Assembly: GCA_002383485.1 (NCBI GenBank)
Contig: DFYY01000028.1
Location: forward strand, 1 to 38,431
DNA from: Bacteroidales bacterium UBA4070
Lineage (GTDB): Bacteria; Bacteroidota; Bacteroidia; Bacteroidales; VadinHA17
Reading direction: 5' to 3'
Length of the DNA: 38,431 bases
Positions 1 to 6,504 of the stretch are shown here, piece by piece (position 1 is the first letter of the stretch; each line of letters opens with the position of its first letter). A program made the position numbers and the translations under genes. Below the pieces are notes generated by a model, which was not told where the DNA came from, ran no database searches, and saw only the letters and a program-made list of their open reading frames with translations.

Positions 1-39
1 AGTGACATCAGGATCGCAGAAAACTGTCACACATTGGAT

Positions 40-66
40 ATTGCTCGTAGAGCAATAAGAATTGTA
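40..66 (+). repeat. Palindromic dispersed repeat, copy 1
   Basis: A 7-bp stem (ATTGCTC/GAGCAAT) with a GTA loop is followed by AAGAATTGTA. The 27 bases are exactly repeated, in inverted orientation, at 38405-38431. Two diverged relatives follow at 122-148 and 171-194. It lies outside any gene, and a REP- or MITE-like element is an inference. Confidence 0.8.
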
Positions 67-90
67 GCCGGTAGGCACCCCCACCCACCC

Positions 91-111
91 GCCCCCTTTT
101 TTCCCGGGGGC
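91..111. repeat. GC-rich hairpin between repeat copies 1 and 2
   Basis: GCCCCC (91-96) pairs with GGGGGC (106-111) around a T6-CCC loop. It lies in a C-rich stretch between two inverted copies of the palindromic repeat, so it may be the core of a composite element. A comparable GC-rich hairpin lies beside the copy at the right end of the window. Confidence 0.45.
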
Positions 112-121
112 AGCAGGCTTA

Positions 122-148
122 TACAATTCTGAATCCTCTACGAGGATT
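122..148 (-). repeat. Palindromic dispersed repeat, copy 2 (diverged)
   Basis: This matches copy 1 in reverse orientation at 22 of 27 positions. Four of the five differences are two compensated base pairs, so the 7-bp stem (AATCCTC/GAGGATT) is intact around the same three-base loop. The flanking TACAATTCT is unchanged. Confidence 0.7.
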
Positions 149-170
149 ATCTCTTTATAATACACTGGTT

Positions 171-194
171 TGCAATTCTTTATGCTCGAGCATG
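171..194 (-). repeat. Palindromic dispersed repeat, copy 3 (degenerate)
   Basis: TGCAATTCTT is followed by the 12-bp palindrome ATGCTCGAGCAT. This resembles copy 1 read on the minus strand but has lost the three-base loop. It is the weakest member of the cluster. Confidence 0.4.
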
Positions 195-205
195 CATTCT
201 GTCGG

Positions 206-233
206 AAAAAAAACAGGCGGATCTCTCCGCCTG
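206..233 (-). terminator. Rho-independent terminator of the beta-barrel gene
   Basis: On the minus strand an 8-bp stem (CAGGCGGA/TCCGCCTG) with a four-base loop is followed by eight T residues. It begins 27 bases past the stop codon of the outer-membrane protein gene. Confidence 0.85.
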
Positions 234-259
234 CCCTGTATTCTCTATTTTGTTAAGCC

Positions 260-766
260 CTAGAAAGCATAGCCGATTGCCAGTGTGGCGCTTGGCATAA
301 TCCCGTCAATATTGCTCTCACTGTCCCCTCCGTTGGCAATTGTATACATTGGCCCGATACCCAGGTCAAGGACAAAACCACTTTCCCAGACCCACTGGTA
401 ACCCAGCTCGGCGCCGAAACCAACTGTGCTTGCACTGTAGTTGCCTTCAGTGTCATCATTTACTTTTCCAAATGAAAACGCTACCTGCGGATTAATGTAA
501 AAACCACCGGGAACAGGTTTCTTTGCATGTGTGAAATAGTATCTGTAGCCCAGGCCTGCACCGGCAAGACTGACATCTACTCCAAGGAGCTTGTACATGT
601 ACTGTCCCCGGATAAGAAGGGAAGAGCTGGTGCCTAATACTCTTTCATAAGTGGCATTGAAGTTGCCGAAAGCCAGGCCTAATGGATTTGTTTTGATTAC
701 ATTGCTCTGTGCGCTCATTGTAAACGCGAAAGCAACAAAGGCTAAGGAAAGGATCAGTTTTTTCAT
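260..766 (-). CDS. Small outer-membrane beta-barrel protein
   Basis: This 168-residue protein has a signal peptide (MKKL, hydrophobic core, cleavage near the AQ at residues 19-20). The mature part consists of alternating hydrophobic and aromatic strands rich in Gly and Tyr, ending in Gly-Tyr-Ala-Phe. A C-terminal aromatic residue is the usual sorting signal for outer-membrane beta-barrels. The size suits an eight-stranded barrel (OmpX/OmpW- or DUF3575-like), but I cannot assign a specific family or ligand. It is a single-gene unit with its own terminator at 206-233. The upstream gap of 83 bases to the mnmA stop shows no convincing -7 box. The role is probably structural or a minor porin, and the function is unknown. 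Confidence 0.8.
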   Translation of the reverse strand: MKKLILSLAFVAFAFTMSAQSNVIKTNPLGLAFGNFNATYERVLGTSSSLLIRGQYMYKLLGVDVSLAGAGLGYRYYFTHAKKPVPGGFYINPQVAFSFGKVNDDTEGNYSASTVGFGAELGYQWVWESGFVLDLGIGPMYTIANGGDSESNIDGIMPSATLAIGYAF

Positions 767-849
767 GGTACTTTAATTTTGTTTTACAACTAAGAATAAC
801 TGCGATATTACAACAATTATTGTTCCACTACGTTTTCCGTAAAAACGGC

Positions 850-2049
850 TTATTCATATATTGCTCCCGAGCCCAGCAATTCATCACCGTCATACCATGC
901 TGCAAACTGCCCCGGGGTGATGCCCCTCTGATTCTTCTCAAAGATAATGTAATAACCGCTATTGCGTGCAAAGATACGTGCATGCTGCAGCGGCTGCCGG
1001 TACCGTATCCGTACCATCAGATCACGGCTTTCTCCGGCTTTCAGGGCCAGGTCATTCCTGATCCAGTGCACATCCCCTGACCTGATGAACAACCCCTTCC
1101 TATAGAGGCCGGGATGCATCTGTCCTTCACCAACATATACGAGGTTTGAAACGGTATCGGTTCCTATTACAAACAAAGGCTCCTTATATCCACCCAGGTT
1201 TAAACCCTTGCGCTGACCCACAGTATAGAAGTGAGCACCGGTGTGAACACCTGCTGTTTTCCCGTCACCGGGGCTCAGGCTGTGAGGCTTCACCATCAGT
1301 GTCAGTTCCTCATCCGTCACGCTCTCCTCCGGCATGCCTTCCGGCCAACTTTTAAAATCCCTGTCCGCAGGTACATAGATCACCCGTCCCTTGCGGGCCT
1401 CGAGCTTCTGCTGCAGAAATACAGGAAGGTCAACCTTGCCCACAAAGCAAATGCCCTGTGAGTCCTTTCTTACTGCAGTTGCAAGCCCAAGATCAGTTGC
1501 TATCTTCCGTACTTCAGGCTTTGTGAGCGCCCCTACCGGAAACAAAATATTATCTAGCTGCTCCTGGCTCACCTGGCAGAGAAAATAACTCTGATCCTTG
1601 TTGCGGTCAACACCGGCAAGCAGCCTGTTGACCATGCCGCCGGTCGTTACAGCCTGCTCATTCCGGCAGTAATGTCCTGTTGCCACAAACTCCGCACCGT
1701 GTTTCTGAGCCTCACGCACGAAGGAATCGAATTTTATTTCCCGGTTGCACAGCACATCCGGGTTTGGAGTGCGTCCTGCAGCATATTCACTGAACATGTA
1801 ATCAACCACTCTGGTGCGATACTCTCCGCTCAGATCAACCGTCCGGAGCCTTATGCCAAGTTTCCTGGCCACCATCTCCGCGAAAGTTATGTCCTCATCA
1901 TACGGACAGTCGCCCTTCAGCAAACCCCGGCTATCATGCCAGTTGATCATGAAGAGACCTTCCACTTCATAGCCCTGCTCCTTAAGAAGCCATGCAGCCA
2001 CACTGGAGTCGACCCCGCCTGACAATCCGACAACAACCTTCTTTTTCAC
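850..2049 (-). CDS. mnmA: tRNA-specific 2-thiouridylase MnmA
   Basis: MnmA puts sulfur on C2 of the wobble uridine (U34) of Lys, Glu and Gln tRNAs in the cytoplasm. The PP-loop ATP-binding motif SGGVDSS is at residues 10-16. The two catalytic cysteines sit in the expected contexts, C101 (PDVLCN) and C201 (SQGICF). The FYTVGQRKGL block is conserved. The protein is 399 residues against about 365 usually, owing to an insert of roughly 40 residues before that block. The start is GTG: the PP-loop begins at residue 10, so no later start is possible. A TACATTTG -7 box ends only four bases before this GTG, suggesting a leaderless transcript. The gene is divergent from the AddA-like gene. Confidence 0.96.
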   Translation of the reverse strand: MKKKVVVGLSGGVDSSVAAWLLKEQGYEVEGLFMINWHDSRGLLKGDCPYDEDITFAEMVARKLGIRLRTVDLSGEYRTRVVDYMFSEYAAGRTPNPDVLCNREIKFDSFVREAQKHGAEFVATGHYCRNEQAVTTGGMVNRLLAGVDRNKDQSYFLCQVSQEQLDNILFPVGALTKPEVRKIATDLGLATAVRKDSQGICFVGKVDLPVFLQQKLEARKGRVIYVPADRDFKSWPEGMPEESVTDEELTLMVKPHSLSPGDGKTAGVHTGAHFYTVGQRKGLNLGGYKEPLFVIGTDTVSNLVYVGEGQMHPGLYRKGLFIRSGDVHWIRNDLALKAGESRDLMVRIRYRQPLQHARIFARNSGYYIIFEKNQRGITPGQFAAWYDGDELLGSGAIYE

Positions 2050-2053
2050 ACCG

Positions 2054-2061
2054 CAAATGTA
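2054..2061 (-). promoter_or_regulatory. Candidate -7 box for mnmA
   Basis: TACATTTG on the minus strand fits the Bacteroidota TAnnTTTG -7 consensus. Four bases (CGGT) separate it from the GTG start of mnmA. No clear TTG box exists at the -33 position, although TTTTC occurs near the right distance. Confidence 0.45.
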
Positions 2062-2135
2062 AGTCTTTAACTCAATATGTTGAAAACTACTTCGTATACC
2101 ATCACTCTAGTGGTTCTTTTTTTACTATTTTTCAA

Positions 2136-5100
2136 ATGATGAGTACCGCAGGTAAGTTATTGAAATACAGTGCATCGGCGGGGTCAGGCAAGACTCACGC
2201 CCTCACAGCCTTCTACCTTTCACGGATTCTTCTTGATCCGGGAGCTTACCGGCGCATACTTGCCGTCACCTTTACAAATGCAGCCGCAGCCGAGATGAAG
2301 AGTCGCATTCTGAAACGATTGCACCTTCTTGGCCAGGATGGAGAAAAGGGCGATAATGAAAGAAGAGAGTTCACGGATTACCTCTGCCGTTTCTTTCCCG
2401 AAGTTTGGCCTGACAATCAGTCAGCCCTTTTGACCATAAAAAAGAATGCTCCCGTGGCGCTCGGCAATATCCTTCAGGACTACTCCCGGTTCACCGTGGG
2501 AACCATTGACTCATTCTTCCAGAGGGTTATCAGGGCCTTCGCCCGCGAGATAGACATTCCGGCTGGTTACGAGATTGAACTGGAACACCAGGCACTACTG
2601 TCTGACGCCGTGGACAGCCTCCTGGCACAGGTGGCCACTGACAGCAAACTGCGGGGTTGGATCTCATCATACGTAGCCTCACGCCTTGATGAAAGCAAGG
2701 GATGGGACATCCGTCGCGAGATACTCAACGTGGCAGACCAGATATTCAGGGAAAACTTCAGGCAACTGAGCACCGAAGACCGCAGGAAAATCAGCGACTA
2801 CAGTATCATGGCCAATTATGCCTCATCGGTGCATGCTATCAGACAACGATTTGAAAATGAACTAAAGAGAATGGCCGGTGAGGCGGTTGGTATTTACCTG
2901 GAATGCGGACTTACCCCGGAAGATTTTCTCTTGAAAACAAAGGGTGGCGTTGGTGAGACACTGAGGAAATATTCGCAGGGCGATGTCCGGAAACCGGGTG
3001 CCACCTGGATGAAGGCAGCCACGGAGGGAAAATACCACGCTGCCTCGGCCGGACAGGGCATTGTAAGAGCGTTCTCCGAAGCGATGAACAGGGGACTGGG
3101 CGACCGGGTGACTGCCATCACGGAATGGTTTGATAAGGAGTACAGCCTCTACGTCTCAGCAAAAGCGCAGATGAGAACTATACATGTTATTGGAATCCTG
3201 GGCGCCATCAGCGAAAGGGTAAGGGAACAGGCCAACGAGCAGAATATCTTCCTCCTCTCTGATGCGGGTGAGCTGATAAGCAGGCTGATTGCCGATGACG
3301 ATACCCCGTTCATTTATGAGAAAATTGGCGCAGCTTATGACCATTTTATAATTGACGAATTCCAGGATACCTCCCGCATACAGTGGAACAACTTCAGGCC
3401 CCTGATCGCTGAAACTCTTTCGCGAGGTAAGGACAATCTCGTGGTGGGCGATGTCAAGCAGTCGATCTATCGCTGGCGCAACAGCGACTGGCGGATAATC
3501 CACAGCGAAGCGGCGACGGTCTTTGGCGAGGAGTCGGTTCGGCCGGTACATCTGGGCACGAACTACCGCAGCCGCGGGAATATAATTGCCTTTAACAACA
3601 GCATCTTCAGCCGGGAGTCCATCCCTTCGCTTTGCGATGAGAAGCTGGATTTTGAGAAGCTGAAGCTTGGTGATATCTATTCGGACTCAAGGCAGGAGGG
3701 TACCGATGGTAAAAAGGGGGGACTGGTGCGCGTCACCCTTTACCCCAAGAGTGAGGATGAGGGATGGAAAGAGAGGGTGCTGAATGATCTGCCCGCGGTG
3801 ATTGAGCAGATTCAGGATCACGGCTACGGGGCTGACGAGATACTTTTTCTGTGCCGTACGAACGAGGAGGGCAAGCAGATTATCAGCCGGATACTGGAGT
3901 ACAGTGCAACCTGTACGCCTGAACATCGGGAGCGTTACAACTACGAGATTACCTCAGGCGAATCACTGCTGCTCGAACGTAATCCTGCCGTCACCCTCAT
4001 CATTGCCTGCCTGAGGTACCTCACTGACCCTGCCAGCCGCATAAACCGCAGCCAGATGGTAAGGTCATACATCCTTGCCACCGGCGGCGACGAGCGCCTG
4101 CTATACAGCGGCGATACCCCGGATCCGCTTGCTGTTCCAATGCCTTCTTCCAGACCCGCTGTTGCATCTGTTGCATCCTCCCCGGGCACCACTGCCCCGC
4201 CTGCTGATGCAATCTCTGAGGATATCTCTCGCGGTACAGTCGGCCCTGATTACGAGGCCAACTCTGCAAGTGCAGGCGAACCTTTGCCTGCGGACACCTC
4301 ATCGCCGGCAGCGGCGGCACTCCCGGAAGGCTGGGAGCAGATGCTCGAATCATACCGCAACAGCTCACTCTTCAGCGCTACCGAGAACATAATCCGATTC
4401 TTCGGCCTTGGTGAAAACAGTGAGAACATAGCCTATATAAGCTCATTCCAGGATACCGTTCTGACATGGTCAGGAAGACACAGCTCCGATATCTCAGCCT
4501 TTGTCCGGTGGTGGGACGAGGATGGATGCACCAGCACGCTTAATCAGTCCGACAGGCAGGAGGCGATGCGCGTCATGACCATTCACAAGGCCAAGGGATT
4601 GCAGAGCCGGGTGGTGATAGTCCCCTTCGCAGCGTGGAATTTTACAAAATCCGGTTTCAACAGGCAACTGCTTTGGGTTACAGATGTGCCTCCCCCGTTT
4701 GCCCCCATGCCTGTCGTCCTGCCGGAGATGAGCAGCAAGCTGGATGAATCACTCTTTGCTGCACAGGCAAAGATGGAGAAGGCTTCTGACTGGCTTGACG
4801 GTGTCAACCTGCTCTATGTGGCTTTTACCAGGGCCGTGGATGCCCTTTTTATCATGTCTCCGGAGGTGCAGGGTACCACAGGCAGCGGAGCCAATTCGAG
4901 TGCCCTCCTCAACCAGGCACTTGCGAAACTGCCGGAGAGCTTCATCAGGAGGGAGGCAGACTCCCTTACGGTGGTTGAGTGCGGAGAGCTCCCCCCGGTG
5001 GTGCGTGAGGAGCGTGAACAGCAGATGGAGATGGACCGCTATACCGTCAGCGAGCCGAGAGCTGCTCTCAGGCTTAGAACGGGCGGCGCCCTCCCGCAGG

Positions 5101-5546
5101 ATGAACTGAAACTCGGCGAACCCGGCGGCAGGGCATACGGCATCATGATGCATGACCTGCTAAGCCGCATCGTAACCACTGCCGATATTGAACCGGCCGT
5201 CGACCGTGCCTGTGCCGGAGGCCTCCTCCCCGCCGACAGACGCAATGCCACGGTCACCCACCTGCACGAACTGCTCTCCTCTGACAGCATCCGCCCCTGG
5301 TTCGACGGCACCGCCACAGTCATGACGGAGGCCTCCGTCATCCTGCCCTCGGGCGCCGCCCGCCGCCCTGACAGGGTCATGATCCGCGACGGACAAGTAA
5401 CGGTGATCGACTATAAATTCGGGGAGCCGTCACCACGCCACCGTCAGCAGGCTGCCGCATACCGCGAGATACTGGCCCATATGGGTTATACCGGCATCAG
5501 ATCATGGCTCTGGTATGTTGAAAAAAATATAATCGTGGAGACATGA
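2136..5546 (+). CDS. AddA-like UvrD-family helicase/nuclease
   Basis: This is a superfamily 1A helicase with a C-terminal PD-(D/E)XK nuclease, the AddA/RecB role in processing double-strand breaks. Numbered from ATG 2136 (1136 residues), Walker A (SAGSGKT) is at about 14-20, Walker B (DEFQDTS) at about 407-413, motif III (GDVKQSIYRWR) from 438, motif IV (TNYRS) follows, motif V (HKAKGL) is near 815 and motif VI (LLYVAFTRA) near 892. The nuclease residues are an Asp near 1079 and D1092-Y-K1094. Residues about 658-730 are a Pro/Ala/Ser-rich insert between helicase motifs. The open frame extends to 1992, but the upstream part runs into mnmA and is not family-like; ATG 2136 or 2139 fits. It overlaps the next gene by four bases and shares its operon with an AddB-like gene. 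Confidence 0.92.
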   Translation: MMSTAGKLLKYSASAGSGKTHALTAFYLSRILLDPGAYRRILAVTFTNAAAAEMKSRILKRLHLLGQDGEKGDNERREFTDYLCRFFPEVWPDNQSALLTIKKNAPVALGNILQDYSRFTVGTIDSFFQRVIRAFAREIDIPAGYEIELEHQALLSDAVDSLLAQVATDSKLRGWISSYVASRLDESKGWDIRREILNVADQIFRENFRQLSTEDRRKISDYSIMANYASSVHAIRQRFENELKRMAGEAVGIYLECGLTPEDFLLKTKGGVGETLRKYSQGDVRKPGATWMKAATEGKYHAASAGQGIVRAFSEAMNRGLGDRVTAITEWFDKEYSLYVSAKAQMRTIHVIGILGAISERVREQANEQNIFLLSDAGELISRLIADDDTPFIYEKIGAAYDHFIIDEFQDTSRIQWNNFRPLIAETLSRGKDNLVVGDVKQSIYRWRNSDWRIIHSEAATVFGEESVRPVHLGTNYRSRGNIIAFNNSIFSRESIPSLCDEKLDFEKLKLGDIYSDSRQEGTDGKKGGLVRVTLYPKSEDEGWKERVLNDLPAVIEQIQDHGYGADEILFLCRTNEEGKQIISRILEYSATCTPEHRERYNYEITSGESLLLERNPAVTLIIACLRYLTDPASRINRSQMVRSYILATGGDERLLYSGDTPDPLAVPMPSSRPAVASVASSPGTTAPPADAISEDISRGTVGPDYEANSASAGEPLPADTSSPAAAALPEGWEQMLESYRNSSLFSATENIIRFFGLGENSENIAYISSFQDTVLTWSGRHSSDISAFVRWWDEDGCTSTLNQSDRQEAMRVMTIHKAKGLQSRVVIVPFAAWNFTKSGFNRQLLWVTDVPPPFAPMPVVLPEMSSKLDESLFAAQAKMEKASDWLDGVNLLYVAFTRAVDALFIMSPEVQGTTGSGANSSALLNQALAKLPESFIRREADSLTVVECGELPPVVREEREQQMEMDRYTVSEPRAALRLRTGGALPQDELKLGEPGGRAYGIMMHDLLSRIVTTADIEPAVDRACAGGLLPADRRNATVTHLHELLSSDSIRPWFDGTATVMTEASVILPSGAARRPDRVMIRDGQVTVIDYKFGEPSPRHRQQAAAYREILAHMGYTGIRSWLWYVEKNIIVET

Positions 5547-6502
5547 CCGATCCCGTAACATATGAGTGGGGAACAACCCGGAGATTCAACGCCTACGCTG
5601 ACTGGTTTGCGAGACTGTTCGGCGGGAGGGTACAGAAGGTGAGCATCAACGCCGGCTTCACCTGCCCCAACCGCGACGGCACCCTCGGCACCGGGGGATG
5701 CACCTACTGCAACAATGAAGCATTCATCCCGGCATACTGCACTCCGGAAAAAAGCGTCACCGAACAGATTGAACAGGGTATTGCATTCCACCGGCACAGA
5801 TATCGACGGGCTGATACGTATATTGCATATTTCCAGGCCTATACCAACACCTATGCGGGTACGGAGAAACTCATGGACCTCTATGACCAGGCCCTCAACC
5901 ACCCCGCGGTGACAGGAATAGTCATAGGCACCCGGCCAGACTGCGTAAGCAGTGAACTGCTCGACCGGCTGGCGGTAATGGCACGTGACTACTTTATCAT
6001 GATCGAATACGGTATTGAATCTGTACATGACGGCATCCTGAAGAGGATAAACAGGGGACACGACTATGCCACAGCAGAAAAGGCTGTCCGTGAGACTGCA
6101 GCACGGGGACTGAATGTGGGTGCCCACCTGATATTCGGCCTTCCCGGTGAAAACCGTAAGATGCTGGAAGAGAGCGCTGAAACCATCTCTTCCCTGCCCC
6201 TGACATCCATAAAGATAAGGCAGCTGCAACTGATAAAGGGTACTGTCATGGCTGAAGAATACAAAATGAATCCGCAAGCATTTGACCTCTTCCCGCTTGA
6301 TGAGTACATTGACCTGGTGATATCATTTACAGAGAGACTGGCGCCGGGAATCATGATTGACCGCATCAGTGGCGAGGCGCCGCCACGACTGCTGGATGAC
6401 CCGCGCGACTGGCATATGCGGAGCAATGAAATATTCAGGCTCTTTGAGCAGAGACTGGGGGAAAGAGACACATGGCAGGGGAGACTCTGTACAAAACGCT
6501 GA
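5543..6502 (+). CDS. TIGR01212-type (YhcC-like) radical SAM protein
   Basis: This 319-residue radical SAM enzyme has the family's Cys spacing C41-X11-C53-X2-C56, which ligates a 4Fe-4S cluster (TCPNRDG and GGCTYCNN contexts). Downstream motifs include the AYTNTYA region, GTRPDC and IEYGIES, all typical of the YhcC family, whose members range from about 300 to 330 residues. The substrate of this family is not established, to my knowledge. Its ATG lies inside the stop of the AddA-like gene (ATGA overlap), and the AddB-like gene begins at or just before its stop, so it is translationally coupled between two nuclease subunits. Whether that placement reflects function or only shared expression cannot be told from the sequence. 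Confidence 0.93.
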   Translation: MTDPVTYEWGTTRRFNAYADWFARLFGGRVQKVSINAGFTCPNRDGTLGTGGCTYCNNEAFIPAYCTPEKSVTEQIEQGIAFHRHRYRRADTYIAYFQAYTNTYAGTEKLMDLYDQALNHPAVTGIVIGTRPDCVSSELLDRLAVMARDYFIMIEYGIESVHDGILKRINRGHDYATAEKAVRETAARGLNVGAHLIFGLPGENRKMLEESAETISSLPLTSIKIRQLQLIKGTVMAEEYKMNPQAFDLFPLDEYIDLVISFTERLAPGIMIDRISGEAPPRLLDDPRDWHMRSNEIFRLFEQRLGERDTWQGRLCTKR

Positions 6503-6504
6503 AG

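Noticed and set aside
5486..6277. 263-residue minus-strand open frame over the radical SAM gene
   Set aside because: It mirrors the radical SAM coding frame and has no supporting motif.
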